Positions 15,101-26,200 of a stretch of DNA of 64,000 nucleotides are shown here, piece by piece. Origin of the DNA: Antedon bifida (taxonomy: Eukaryota > Echinodermata > Crinoidea > Comatulida > Antedonidae); NCBI GenBank assembly GCA_963402885.1, contig OY727093.1:9869501-9933500 (forward strand), given 5' to 3'. The notes beneath the pieces are model-generated. The model was given only the letters and a program-made list of their open reading frames with translations. It was not told the origin of the DNA and did no database searches. Position numbers and translations under genes: made by a program. The number at the start of each line of letters is the position of its first letter. The stretch's first letter is position 1.

Positions 15101-17999
15101 GCCGTGTAATTTCACCTTCGCAGTAAATTTGAATATCTTACAGCTCTTCAGAATTGAAGGTTACCTTGATGATTATAATTTATTATGAAAGCTGATGAAA
15201 TGTAGATATTAATTCATATAAAAATTAAGCCTATCGGATGTTGTGACGTTAACATATGGCCAGTTGAAGTGAAAAAGTAGTTTTTTCATATTTTTCGTCA
15301 AAGTTATACACATTTCAAAGAGCGCGCACAGCGCTTCTACGTGCCAAATTTTTTTCCAAATCTTATATTTTTTTGCTCAATTAATTATCTTTCGAAATTG
15401 TCATCTTAAAGTTTAGTTTGATAACGTCATCATGCCAAAAAATTAGAACATGTGTGTCCCGTAATTTCACCTATGCTACACTGTATATAGATATACACTA
15501 TATACTGACATATGGCATATAGGCACAACTCAGCACTATAAGCGTATATAATAGGATGGCATACATCAACATTTTCCGATCGTATGTTAACGTACGTGCA
15601 TGTTTAAAAAAAAATAATTTCAGTAAAATGATCACCTATAATTCGTCAAAGTGACGAATTAAATTCTAGTTAGCATTACATTTGCATAATTAGTTTTAGT
15701 ATAATCTGCTTAATTCTTCATGTTCAATCTTAATACATTATCTAATTTTAAATTACATAATGTTAAATTAATACATATTCTGTTTTTCAGTCTCTGCTTT
15801 TTTAGTATTAATCTTGAAGGTAGTTTGTTTGAGTTGAATCGGTCAAAGGTCAGCAAGAGTATGATAACAACAGTTAAATTCTCTCCTGGTAAGTTTTGAG
15901 AATCCATATGTTTATTCAATTTGCATTGGTTGTTAGTACAGTGATGTTTATACAATATCTCTCTCCTCGTTGAGGTCTATTTTCAACTCTTTAGAAGTGT
16001 GTAGGCCTACATTGTTGATGTATTTCTATCTATAAATCCAAAACAATGATGTGGACATCAGTGGCTGAATCTTAATAGAGATGAAAATCAAATAAATCTA
16101 TATCAATTTTGTAAGATTAGCCATATCAGAGAGTTGCATTAGGATGGGATGTTGGAAAGAGGGAAGAGCGAACAGTGATTTAGTATAGAGCACTCCCCTT
16201 TTTTACTTTTTTTGCCTTTCAAAAGAGTACAGTGTTTCAAAATTAAACATTAATTTGCCTCATTGAAAATATTGGTTTTGCTAATGCTAATTTACATAAT
16301 GTACATTGTTTCCTTATGAATATTCATAAAGATGGACAAACACTAGCAGCTGGTTGCTATGATGGTAGAATCACAACAGTGAGATTGATTGATGATGGCA
16401 GGAGGACAGAGATCGTTGGCAAGTGTAACATTCATCAAAGTTCAATAACAGGTCTTGATTGGTCGAAAGATAAATGTTATAATGAAGATTACATTCTTCA
16501 GAGCAGTTCAAGTACATTTGAGTATTTTAATTGTAAGTAATTAACATAATTGATTACTTTGTTTAATATTTTAATTACAATATTTACTAAGATGGTCAAA
16601 TTTGGAGTGAGTGCAGAATCTCTTTGAGCTTTGGCATATTCTCACTCCTGCTTATAAATATTATTATAATTACTAAAATATAAATGTGTCTTACATTATT
16701 TAAAGAAAGAAATTGACACTTTATATGAACATATTAATTTTCTAGTAATGTGTTTCCTATCTTTTTCATTTTCAGTTACGCCTTCATGCGAGTTGATCAA
16801 CAATTTGGTAGAAACTAGGAATGCAGAATGGATGACAAACAATTGTATGGTTGGTTTCCATACAAATGGTTAGTAAAAAAGTTTTTTTATTACGGTTTAT
16901 TTGGAAAATTGCCTAAAATACAAAGTTAAGTAGTTTTGTGCTGTCCAGAATAACTTTATATAAGCTTAGAAGATTATGTCCGTTGGGGTCCTTTTATAAT
17001 GTAAAATAAATAATTGTATTGTTTAATAGAATATAAAATAAATAGAGTTAATTAACTACTTAATTTAAATGATACCCTAATTATTTGGTTTGAAAATCAA
17101 CTTTTTGTTATAAAGCTCTGTCTACACCATCAAACTTTATGTGACAAGAAAAATGTGATGTGCCCATATGGACACGATGATGTCATATTACTGCCATATT
17201 TGGCCACATCACACTTTTTTTTGTCACATAAATTTGATAGTGTAGACATTGCGTGGGGGCTACATACCGCACCACTGCACTCAAATAGGTATGTGAAAAG
17301 TAATTTACATAAGTTATATAAGCTATCATGCATCCTCCGCTCAGCCCGACCCCATCTTCTCTAATCTGACATTTTTGTATCTTACCATATATATACACAC
17401 AATTTATGATCTAATTCTGCAAAAGTGTTGTTTATTATAAATATATATACTATTGATTTGTAGGAATTTGGGGTGGTGAAATGGCTTGCACTGAGTTTAC
17501 TACCGTTGATAGATCACATGATCAAAATCTGTTGGCAGCTGGTGATGAAGATGGTGATATTAAATTGTACACGCACCCTTGTAGTAACCAAGAGGTATTT
17601 TATTTTATTTTTAAAACCAGAAACAACAGCAGAAACAAATCCGCCACCTACAGCTTTGTTTAACAGATACAAAGACAATTACAACAACTCAGAAACACTT
17701 AAATTACAACGAAACAGATAAAGATTGGAAATAAAAATGTCGATATGGGGATGGGCCTGGACTAAACTATTATAAGATAAACTTAATCTACTGATTAAAA
17801 ATTATAATTTAAGAGATTTGAATCCATAATATTTATGATATTTCTATGATACATACATTTTTTTTTTCAGGCAAAATTTAAGAATTTTCACGGTCATGCT
17901 TTCGGAGTTAAATCAGTGGCGTTTGGAGAAACCGATAAATTTCTTATATCTATTGGTAATAGGGACTGTGCAATTATTCAGTGGAACTTGAACAAATAA
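197..17999 (+). CDS. EML: EMAP-like (EML) microtubule-associated protein: HELP domain plus WD40 propellers, 5' end outside window
   Basis: Exons: 197-295, 680-937, 1135-1767, 2964-3020, 3172-3240, 3347-3418, 4425-4499, 5001-5075, 5574-5657, 6559-6636, 6996-7127, 7759-7903, 8317-8466, 8697-8772, 9009-9107, 9475-9561, 9896-10033, 10191-10331, 10849-10965, 11540-11692, 12356-12594, 15791-15888, 16332-16532, 16776-16868, 17464-17594, 17871-17999 (stop). They join in frame to 1208 residues. About the first 540 are Ser/Pro/Gly-rich and basic or acidic low-complexity sequence with RPGSSTPGQS-type repeats. The HELP domain follows in 7759-8772 (YGYRGNDCRNNL, GEIVYFISF, HTGDIRSMAVHEDQVTIATGQ). WD-type repeats follow to the C-terminus (IRIWNS, LSLWDAKT, LVFWDLKG, IYAWDVK, IIQWNLNK). 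Family knowledge: EMLs bind microtubules or tubulin through the HELP/beta-propeller (TAPE) module. The long linker before HELP recalls DCX-EMAP proteins, but any N-terminal coiled coil or doublecortin domain would lie upstream, so the subfamily is open. Confidence 0.93.
504..661. mobile_element. MITE, CTCTGTCTACAC family, copy 1
   Basis: Type example of the family that recurs through the window. Its inverted ends read TAAGCTCTGTCTACACTATC on the left and ...GTGTAGACAGAGCTTTA on the right. The centre carries short repeated words (GTGATGTGCCCA-like, CCAAATATGGTAGTGATAT-like, ATGATGTCATAT-like). Copies are about 115-170 bp with no coding capacity. Ends in TA suggest a TA-type (Tc1/mariner-like) target duplication, which is inference. 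Located in an EML intron. Confidence 0.85.
1768..2963. other. EML intron, poly-C run, nothing else seen
   Basis: A 1.2-kb AT-rich intron with an interrupted homopolymer run of C at about 2618-2633. No exon-like segment or TIR pair was found. Confidence 0.5.
4189..4331. mobile_element. MITE, CTCTGTCTACAC family, copy 2
   Basis: Begins TAAAGTTCTGTCTACACTAT and ends ...TTTAGACATAGCTTTA. The right end is more diverged than the left. In an EML intron. Confidence 0.8.
4425..5075 (+). repeat. Tandemly duplicated 75-bp coding exons in the EML gene
   Basis: Exons 4425-4499 and 5001-5075 are both 75 bp, both phase 1-1, and encode related 25-residue modules. Shared positions include D-x-x-E-S-x-L-N-Q-S-(I/V)-S-S-x-N-S and a T-Q-x-Q-K ending. 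This is a tandem exon duplication within the Ser-rich linker. The neighbouring exon 5574-5657 ends in a similar Ser-rich pattern and may be a more diverged relative. Confidence 0.8.
7128..7758. repeat. EML intron with ATC/ATT trinucleotide-rich stretch
   Basis: Positions about 7327-7440 are dominated by ATC, ATT and ATA triplets (CATCATCGTTATCATCATC and similar). This gives a long spurious reading frame. The rest of the intron shows nothing distinctive. Confidence 0.6.
8000..8258. mobile_element. Two abutting MITEs, CTCTGTCTACAC family
   Basis: Copy 8000-8146 (TAAGCTCTGTCTACAC to TAGACAAAGTTTT) is followed immediately by copy 8147-8258 (GAGCTCTGTCTACATTC to AATGTAGACAGAGCTTTA). Head-to-tail adjacency suggests insertion of one copy next to or into the terminus of the other. 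In the intron that splits the HELP domain. Confidence 0.8.
9225..9381. mobile_element. MITE, CTCTGTCTACAC family
   Basis: Starts TAAAGATCTGTCTACACTAT. The centre has a doubled CATATTTGGGCATATCACTAC word, and the right end is degraded (GATATTGTAGAAATAG...GCTTTA). In an EML intron. Confidence 0.7.
9651..9916 (+). repeat. 144-bp tandem duplication carrying a copied splice acceptor
   Basis: Copy 1 (9651-9772) and copy 2 (9795-9916) share the run from ACAATAATTAGG through ATAACCATTTCAG and the first 21 nt of the downstream exon. Only copy 2 continues into the exon 9896-10033. Use of the copy-1 acceptor (AG at 9750-9751) would read into a TGA within about ten codons. Confidence 0.85.
10354..10469. 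mobile_element. MITE, CTCTGTCTACAC family
   Basis: Starts TAAAGTTCTGTCGACACTAT and ends GTGTAGACAGAGCTTTA. It begins only 22 bp after the EML donor site at 10332. It is followed directly by a dispersed 235-bp repeat (10470-10704). Confidence 0.85.
10470..10704. repeat. Dispersed repeat flanking a MITE (copy A)
   Basis: Matches 25947-26177 closely, from GAAGAACACACATGAGTAAG to CAAGATGGAGG. In both places it directly follows the right end of a CTCTGTCTACAC MITE, so MITE plus flank behave as one dispersed unit. No coding potential recognised. Confidence 0.8.
11270..11350. repeat. Short dispersed repeat shared with the PiT intron
   Basis: The words TTTTTGCTTATTTTATTT and CCACTGATACCCACAGCATT recur at about 63080-63145. 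Both are followed by an AT-rich TATATA tract. The element is not further defined. Confidence 0.5.
12132..12273. mobile_element. MITE, CTCTGTCTACAC family
   Basis: Left end slightly truncated (TTAAATGTCTACACTATC); right end intact (GATAGTGTAGACAGAGCTTAA). It lies about 80 bp before the EML exon at 12356. Confidence 0.8.
13362..13373 (+). other. Candidate 12-nt microexon of the EML gene
   Basis: Inside the 3.2-kb intron 12595-15790 a long pyrimidine tract (13323-13350) leads to CACCAG, then 12 nt, then GTTAGT. Inclusion would add four residues (after re-phasing, D-I-G-S followed by S-L-C) and keeps the reading frame, because the flanking exons join in phase 2. It falls in a loop between propeller strands. 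It could be an alternatively used microexon or a chance pair of splice-like sites. Confidence 0.35.
14091..15669. mobile_element. Candidate non-autonomous Helitron-like repeat element in an EML intron
   Basis: The segment differs from its surroundings by CpG-containing words (GCGCGC, GACGTCATCACGCG). It has related ends (AGGTGATCATTTAG at 14092 and AAAATGATCACCTAT at 15625). Two diverged copies of a roughly 350-bp unit lie inside (about 14770-15110 and 15115-15475), sharing GACGT...ATGGCCA.TTGAA and TAATTTCACCT. At the right edge AATTCGTCA-AAG-TGACGAATT (15640-15660) forms a 9-bp hairpin, 5 nt before CTAG followed by T. That is the hairpin-CTRR-T arrangement of Helitron 3' ends. The 5' terminus is not fixed. 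Confidence 0.4.
17111..17250. mobile_element. MITE, CTCTGTCTACAC family
   Basis: Starts TAAAGCTCTGTCTACACCAT. The right end reads TTTGATAGTGTAGACAT and then diverges. In the EML intron 16869-17463. Confidence 0.8.
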
Positions 18000-18536
18000 C
18001 TTTTTTGTATACTCTGTGTATTAAGAGTAATCCCTAAAAGTTGATATGTGACTCACTCCCTCAGATCATAAATACGGGACTGCATTTGTATGCAGTACCA
18101 ATGGTAGGCCTACTCCTTATTTCCCCAAAAACCTGCATATCCAGTGAACAATGCCTATTCTATTAAACCCTACACAGCTGTTGGACTTATTATGATAGCA
18201 TCTACCAATATGTAGAATAAGTAACATTATTGTCTATAACAAAATATAATTCTGTGTTTTTCTGCCATATTAATTTTCATAAATATTTCATTTTTTTAAA
18301 TAGATGAGTTACCTTTAAAATGCGAGGAAAAACAAAATTTCAAAACAATGTTCTGGTTTTTTTTAAAAATGATATCAAGAATATGAATAGTTTGAATGAA
18401 ATCAGTTTTACCAGTAAGTTTTTAAATATTGTTAATGCAGCTTTTTTTATATATAAATTTGGAAAAAGTATACATTTTAAATTATAGTTTTTGTTCTTGT
18501 CTAAATTAATTATTTTTATTAGGAAAAAGTTGTGCA

Positions 18537-18610
18537 AATAAAGTAATTTTTAATTATTTATAATTGAGATATAAGAATTATAATGTATGTGAAAATGATA
18601 GGAAAATAAA
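18537..18610 (+). terminator. Candidate polyadenylation signals of the EML gene
   Basis: AATAAA occurs at 18537-18542 and again at 18605-18610, about 540-610 bp after the stop codon at 17999. No other gene starts nearby on this strand, so these are the likely 3'-end signals. The cleavage site itself cannot be seen. Confidence 0.5.
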
Positions 18611-19324
18611 TATTGCTATAAAGTTATTAGAATACTCTAAATTTCTCATTTCTAAGTTCGTACAAGCTTTATAGCACACATGCGTTATCGTATGTGCAAT
18701 CAGAAACAACATTCATCATCGTCATCACCACCACCACCACCACCAACCGCGGGCGCTTAAACCATCACGTGAACTACGGACGATATCGATAAATAATTTA
18801 AAACATTAATTTAGCTATGACGTTATGGTTCTTACTGTGTTTCAGTCAACGGTTCGTGTTGTCAATAATATTTTGAAGTATGTTTCAGTATTTATTTTCA
18901 CTTCCCTGGTAATGCAATCTTCAAAATTCCATTGCGTTTTGTTCCCAAATATTAGGAATGCTTAAAAATGTACATTCAAATCCAATGGTTCCGTTAACAC
19001 AATTATTGATGTCTGACCTTGTTAATAATCCTACCAATTTGTCTCAAACCAGATGAGAATGTCTTTAGAGACGTCAGTCCACTGCACGCGTGTTTACAAG
19101 GTACAGCACTAATCCACATAATTATATGTCGACTTATTTTTCTTTATTGACCATGCTTACAATTGAATCTAAATATAGACATTATTTTATTTAATATATT
19201 CCATTTTACTTCAATGGTTATATTCCGTTATAACAACCGTATTACAACTGCCGTTTAAATTAGGCTTACATGACGAAAAATTAACTTAAGGTAGGTTTGG
19301 AACTAGTTTTAGCTCAATAGCTAG
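18611..19324. other. Intergenic sequence, no gene seen
   Basis: AT-rich intergenic DNA between the EML 3' end and the LTR element. It contains a CATCATCGTCATCACCACC-type trinucleotide run at about 18714-18745 and no convincing exon. The final four bases (CTAG, 19321-19324) are the left target-site duplication of the LTR element. Confidence 0.6.
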
Positions 19325-19791
19325 TGTAACACTCTGACCATCAGGTCAACAACCCTTTTTCACTATTTCTCCCTACTCCAGCTATTAACATTCCTAGTGG
19401 TTTCTTCCTATCCCTAGGTACTCTTTGTTCAATATCCTATAACCCACATCCTTAATCAATTACTGTTTCCTCATCATCATGGAATGTTCCCTTTACTAAA
19501 TAGTCCCCTCCCAGTACATGCATATTAATTAGGACCGTTCCTTAAAATATGGATGTACTGGTAAGAAGAGGAGAGAAGAGAAGGAAAAGAGCTTGGTAGA
19601 ATAAAACATAGAATAGAGAGAAGAAAACGTATGTAATATAGCCAGAACAGACTGTATTACATTGCATATTTAAATAAAACTGTATCTGACCATAAACCAT
19701 ATTTGCTGTTGGTACATTTTGTGACTGTGTGAAATCCTGCCGCTGAGACTATATGACATAGTAACGGATACACTAAAATACCACCGTTACA
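19325..19791 (+). repeat. 5' LTR (467 bp)
   Basis: TG...CA bounded. Relative to the 3' LTR it has an extra block of 94 bp after CTCTGACCAT and 3 extra bp in the AAGAAGAGGAG run. Otherwise the two LTRs read almost identically, which implies a young insertion. Confidence 0.9.
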
Positions 19792-20520
19792 ACTGATTCC
19801 CACACCAATTTGGACCCACAGAAGCCAATAAAACAAACAGAAAAAAGAAGAAAAAAAAAAAGAAGATAAAACATGGATCAGATTTGGAGTTAATTTGCAG
19901 AGTTTGTGGAGCAGCAGATGCTGATGGATGAATGAACACAGACAAAGAAGAGCAAAAGAAGAAGAAAAGAAGATTATTGGTTGAAACAATTGCAGGACCA
20001 ACCCCAGAAATAGAAAACGGAAGACAGAAGAGAAAACACCGAGGCCAAAAGACGAAGAAAGAAGACCGAAAAGAAGATGGATTTTTACTATTGATCATTA
20101 ACTGTTTTTGCGACCTTTTGTTTAACTTTCTTTTGACATTTTTTTATTTTGAACGCTTTATACGAACTTTGATACGTATAAAAAATTTTTTTTGAGTCGC
20201 AGATGGAACTTTTTATAAACATTTTGTTTGTGGATGGCTTGGCTGATTTATTTTTGAACATTATTTTGGACGTTAGCCCATAGTATATTCAACTTGATTT
20301 GAACACAATATTAACGAAGTGGTAAGTGATCCATCATTTCTAGTTCTTTTCTATGACCTCCTCTTTCTTCGGGTGATATATTATAGATATAGATATAATA
20401 ATATTGTAACATGTTTTTACGTTCGGGAAATACGGCTGTTAATACTCCAATTTCAACACACAGTCTTATACCTGGTAAAGATACCAGCCCGATTACCCCA
20501 TCACCCACCTCAATAACACA

Positions 20521-20990
20521 ACTGGATTTAGCCCTTTTGTTCTAGTTCATAGACGAAATGTCCGCTTACACTAAAATATCCCCTTAGATGGTGAAACCCC
20601 TATAGCTCATCACTCGCAGTTTATGTTGACGATCTCGCTAAGCGAATACAAGATGCACACCAAATGGCCCTAGACAATACTTTACGACAAAAGGAAAGGC
20701 AGAAATTTACATATGATTTAGCCGCACGTTTTACCCCTTACAATGTTGGCGACAAAGTTTGGCTAGATGACCCAGCAAATTCTAGAAAGAAGTTAACACC
20801 GAATTGGATTGGACCCTACCTCATAACTAAAGTAGATGAGGGAGGCAGAACGTATCTACTTCAAAATTCCAACACCCTTAAACCCCTATCCCGACGCATA
20901 CATCACGACCGACTGAAACCCTTTGTCGAACAATCCGTCAGAACAAGGTATGGCCGAAAAATTAATCCTCCTGCTAGATATGACAATTAA
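20521..20990 (+). pseudogene. Decayed Gypsy integrase C-terminal remnant
   Basis: 20521-20574 reads as a Gypsy integrase segment (TGFSPFVLVHRRN) ending in a TAA. The next open stretch, 20620-20990, is in another frame and gives about 115 residues with the integrase C-terminal signature (VGDKVWLDDP, NWIGPYLI, HHDRLKPF). A stop and a frame change therefore separate the two parts, and everything upstream is missing. The open part ends in a natural stop at 20988-20990. Confidence 0.85.
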
Positions 20991-22219
20991 TTCAATGTGA
21001 TCGATTTGTCATTCCGTTGTTTTTAAAGTTTTTACTTTAATTTGCATTTTCCTTAATAGGCTTAGAATTTAACTTTGTGAAGAAGTTTGTTTTCAAATAT
21101 TTTTTTTGGTTAAATTGATTTTTATTTAAATCTCATTGTAAATATCATAATATAGTACATTTAGTTTTTTAGATTGTAGGCCTATAACCTTGTTTACCAG
21201 ATTTACTCACTGCCGAGAACAGAGTAAATGTGAGAGGTTTACTTGTTCAATGCCGATCATTAATTCTATTCTTTTTTTTATTTACTCCGACTACGGTATG
21301 TGTTAAGCAATCACTTTTTCTTGAGTTTAATATTATTTTGTCTTTTACTTTGTGATTTATGTTATGGTGTCTTGATTAGATTATACACTTCATTGTGTTC
21401 TGATGATCATGCCGACTATTGGCACTCGATTAAGTTCCATTTAGTGTCGTTCCTGAACATGATATATATTTATCTAGGGATTAAATGACCTGCGACCAGG
21501 CAAATTCGAATAGCCACATCGATAGTCAAAATTTGTCATTGTTCTTGTGACGTTAGATTTATTATCCATAGAACTGTTTATTCCGACATTAGATCGTACC
21601 TGATCTTAACTTTCGCGTTTATGGGTTTTAAACAACCGGCGACGAATGGAAATAAACGTTTTGGATTTTATTAATTACATGTATGTTTTGTTCTATATTT
21701 GGTAATTTTTTCCTCTTGTTAAAATTTGTTTGCTTAATTATTACCTTGTGTACTAACTCCGCCGTACTTGCCGACAACGTTATACAAATATTTGAAAACA
21801 TGTTACGATGTATACTATATCACCATTCTTTATACTCTCCTTCACTTGTGTTTTTCAATCTATACTTTCTATTTCTCAATGATGGTTCACTTTTGCATAA
21901 ACTTATTTTAATTAATTGCATGTTTTAAAACTTATAATATTTTATATTTTGTTATATATATATATGTGATGACGAATTTTCATTACTTGTTTATTTTTAA
22001 TTACTAGTAGAAATAGTAATGTATTATCATCATTATATTTTGATTTTGGAATGATAGTTCATTCCCTTTACTTGATATTACTTGATTTTGTTTTTAAATT
22101 TATTAAGCTTACAGTTTTAATAATTTTCACATTTACTTAATTACTTAATTTCTTTTATATTACAATTGTTTTATTTTAAATATACGAAGTGGGACACTTC
22201 TTTGGTAGAGAGGGAATAA
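20991..22219. other. Non-coding internal region of the LTR element
   Basis: About 1.2 kb between the integrase remnant and the 3' LTR, AT-rich with no recognised coding sequence. The lysine/glutamate-rich reading frame at 19932-20195 on the other side of the remnant likewise shows no gag hallmark. Confidence 0.6.
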
Positions 22220-22589
22220 TGTAACACTCTGACCATCCTATAACCCACATCCTTAATCAATTACTGTTTCCTCATCATCATGGAATGTTCCCTTTACTAA
22301 ATAGTCCCCTCCCAGTACATGCATATTAATTAGGACCGTTCCTTAAAATATGGATGTACTGGTAAGAGGAGAGAAGAGAAGGAAAAGAGCTTGGTAGAAT
22401 AAAACATAGAATAGAGAGAAGAAAACGTATGTAATATAGCCAGAACAGACTGTATTACATTGCATATTTAAATAAAACTGTATCTGACCATAAACCATAT
22501 TTGCTGTTGGTACATTTTGTGACTGTGTGAAATCCTGCCGCTGAGACTATATGACATAGTAACGGATACACTAAAATACCACCGTTACA
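22220..22589 (+). repeat. 3' LTR (370 bp)
   Basis: Lacks the 94-bp block of the 5' LTR; the junction reads CTGACCAT-CCTATAACCC. It contains AATAAAA and AAATAAAAC motifs that could serve as poly(A) signals. Confidence 0.9.
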
Positions 22590-22593
22590 CTAG

Positions 22594-23249
22594 CTTAAAC
22601 GAATAAACACATGGAACAGATGGGATAGATATACAAAAATCGGATCCCATCGGATAACTTCTTCGCCTTAAACCATGAGCAAGAACCCCTGCAAACAAAT
22701 GCTAACGAGTCCCTTAAAAAACTGTAATTGACGTAGGCTTGTTTATGACATTCACATTAAATTCGCAGTTTTCGACAATTAGAGTTCTAATTTTGCCACT
22801 GATTTGCCCTGGGCTTTTTCTCCCAATAAATTTATGTTAAACAAATCATGGAGGTCTAAACATCCTCTTAAGGGACGATGACACTTTACTTTATTCTAGG
22901 TAGACTAGAAATACGCTCACGGTAGAAAATGTAGGCCTACTGTAAGAGATAACTATAAATGAACAATTCATTTCGTAGAAACCGGTAGGCCTTTTATTTG
23001 AATTAATAAAAATAGGCCTATGGTTTTGTAATAATTACAACCCCAAAACAGAAATGTAGAACTCGGTTTGTATGATCGCCCTTTAAGCTTGGATCATCTC
23101 TCACCACAGGTGCATAACCTTCAAAGACGGACACCTGTCGTCCATAAAGGACGCCACCATTAGTTAATCAAAGTCGACACTACTTACAGAAGTTGTAAAA
23201 ACCACTAATCGAATCACTGTCTCTCTGAAATTGTTGAAGAAGAGTCGCT
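22594..23249 (+). promoter_or_regulatory. Upstream region and 5' leader of the ACE gene
   Basis: 656 bp between the LTR element and the ACE start codon. It contains several TAGGCC(T) words. No clear TATA box is placed with confidence. The LTR element ends about 660 bp upstream of the start codon on the same strand, so its 3' LTR could influence transcription (inference). Confidence 0.4.
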
Positions 23250-26200
23250 ATGGCTTCTTCTAAACTGTTGTGCCTTATTTTGGGCCTAGTTTATCTAAAT
23301 GTTGTAAATGCTGTGGGATCTAATACTAATGAAACGGAGGCGATTCAGTTTCTTAGCGACTATAACATAAAAGGGATGGAAGAAAGTTACATAACAACAG
23401 AATACGCTTGGACGTACAACACAAATATAACCGAATTTAACCAACAAGCTATGGTAAGTACGTCTACTTTTGTTACAATGTACGAATTATAATAAATAGC
23501 ACAATAGGCATACATGCTGAGGCCTATATAGTTTCATGAAGCTTGTTAATTTTAACCGTAAACTGAAAGTTCGTATGTGAAAGGTAAACAAGTTTTTTTC
23601 ATAATACGTTTTACAATAATCAGCTAGAATGTGTAACCTATATTATAGGCCTACAGGTCGGTTATAAGAGATTATTTTAATTTCTGATTGACCTTTTTAT
23701 GTATTATGAATTATGAAATCACTGAAAATTCCATTTATATGTTTAACAATGGGTCTTCATATAACCATAGGCCTACTATTATATCAAGCTATTAACTGAC
23801 GTGAATTATATCAAGCTATCAACGCAGCGTGGGTTTAGTCGAATGACGACGTATCGCGGCGTTCAAACTTTGATTTACAAAATGTGTTCAAAGTTTCGTT
23901 GATTAGATTGTTTGTTACTTATTGTTATTAAGCAGACAAATATGTATATACTGATTTTGAACAATGACAGTTGATACAAAATTGATTTTGTATGCCAGTT
24001 TCGAACGAAAGTTTATCAACCAACTAATTGATGCATCTACAACTCATAAACTAAATTGGTCATATAGACGACACTTCAGTCAACTTCCTATATTTGTTGT
24101 AGTAGACTGTGGTAATACTGAGTTACTATACTATACGGGGAAAAATCATTCTCACTAAACCATTACAGAAGCAGTTTTAAGATCGACAGAACCATATGGA
24201 TCATTGAATATCTTTTTACTAGAAGGCGATGTACCTCTCGGTGAACTGTATATTGATTTTTAATTATATGTAGTTAAGTTCTTTTGGGCCTCAGATATTT
24301 CATGTTATCATAAACCCATGGAGTATACTCCATGCATAAACGTAACCGAATCGAATAGTTTACCATATAACAAAGTTTTATCACGGACACAGGACGGAAA
24401 AACCTCTGAGTGATCGGGATCGTTTCAGATATAGGCCTGATGAATCATCAAATTCCAATAATCTTGTTAGACGCCGAGATCACACACATTGAATATGCGG
24501 GTTTAGGGATCTTTAATAAGAATAGATGATTAACTTGGCTTTTGGTTTTATTAGATTTTTCTTTGAACAGGAAATAGTAATACATTAGAAATTAAGAAGT
24601 AACATATTGATCTCGTCTATGTTAATTCATACTTCCCTTTCAATGATAAAGGGATAGACATCAGTAAAAACGAGATTCAATTATTAAAAGTAAAAACCGT
24701 ATGTTTTCTGGTTACGAGATTTCTTAGTGATAAGAATGTAAATAATACATGTGACGCAAATCGACATCTATAGATTTTTCATTTTTGAATAGGAAGATAC
24801 TAATAGTAGATGCTACACTTATATTATATTGTAGGACTTTGCTACACATGAATCCCAGATAAGATCTAATTGTTAATTCATTGTTTTATAATAGGGCCTA
24901 GGTAGATTAAACTTGACCTAACGCATTATGATTATTGCCCCGTATGGAAACTTATCTTAAGTATATCATTATCAGATTAGTAAATATTAAAGCTAAAATA
25001 CTATAATCGGAGCGTGAGGAATGGTCATGGGGGTAGTTGCCAAATTGGAGTAGAAAAATACGATTTTACTGTCCTTTTTGATATCCGATTGATTCCGAGG
25101 ATTGTCTGCGGTCTAGAGTATTAGTATGTGTAGTATGTATAGTAGCGCCGTTGTATCTTGTTTAAAATGTTTTATGGCAATGTGCAATACCCTTTAGGCC
25201 CACATTACTATAATAATGTGAAAGATCAGGCCTGTACTTTCGTTGAAAAGAGTTACGATCGTTTTATATTACAGTATATTTATTCGGCCTATGACATCCA
25301 ATGTTCTAAGGTGACTGGTTATAGGCTTCACATGGTACCGATATGCGTAATATTTACAATTGTTTGCTAGGTATCTGCAGCAGCCCTGGATTGATCAGAG
25401 AGATACACGGTGATTTACTAGTAATATTCCCCACCCATTCCTATATTATGTCTTTGTTGAACCGAAAGACGCGTTATTAACCAATAAAAGTCAAGTGTCT
25501 TTTTTATGGTGTTTGTAAATCTAATAGGCCTAGATAACACGTATTATGTAGCAAGATTTTTAACTTTCAACCCTAGTGGATAAATACCATAAGCAGTTAC
25601 TAATTTGTCTAAGGGTTTGTGTTATGCTTTGCCAAATATTTGGACTCTACTAGAACCAACCGATTTTGTTTGAACAAAGCGGATAGGGTTGACTAAAGTC
25701 ACAAGCTCGAAATTGTTACATAGTCATATGAGTTGTTATGGAGCTTATGAAATATGTTTACCATACCTTTGATGTTATATCAAGGATATACTTCAGAGTT
25801 TGTCCATCGGTTGAAATTCCATGTTAGGCCTACCAGGGAAGAGTTGTAATTTAACTCTTCCCTGGGCCTACGTGTCAAAAGAGAAAGAATATGAAACATT
25901 TGACATATTTGGGCACATCACAGTCAGTTAGTGTAGACAGATCTTTATATTTAAAATTGAAGAACACACATGAGTAAGAAAGATTTGTCATACAATTCAA
26001 GTTCAGAGAAACTAAACCAGTACGGTAATAACATAATTCAAGATAATATTTTAAGGTCAAGTATGTCTGCCGTCGTCCACTTACCATTATGAAAGTACAT
26101 TCTAAGGATCATCACAATTCATCGTACTTTTAAAAAGCCCTTTCACTTCTCAAAACAAACCAAAAACAGCAAGATGAAGGGGTTTAATTAAAAGAGATCG

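Larger units (their letters stand above)
19325..22589 (+). mobile_element. Internally deleted LTR retrotransposon, Gypsy/Ty3-like
   Basis: Two direct LTRs (19325-19791 and 22220-22589), both starting TGTAACACTC and ending ACCGTTACA, are flanked by a 4-bp target duplication CTAG (19321-19324 and 22590-22593). A purine-rich tract (AGAGAGGGAATAA, 22207-22219) abuts the 3' LTR. The only recognisable coding remnant is the C-terminal end of an integrase. Gag, protease, reverse transcriptase and RNase H are not seen, so the copy cannot be autonomous. The primer-binding site after 19791 is not obvious. The Gypsy assignment rests on the integrase tail. Confidence 0.9.

Noticed and set aside
19932..20195. 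Lys/Glu-rich frame as a gag gene
   Set aside because: Purine-rich low complexity, with no zinc knuckle or capsid-like segment.
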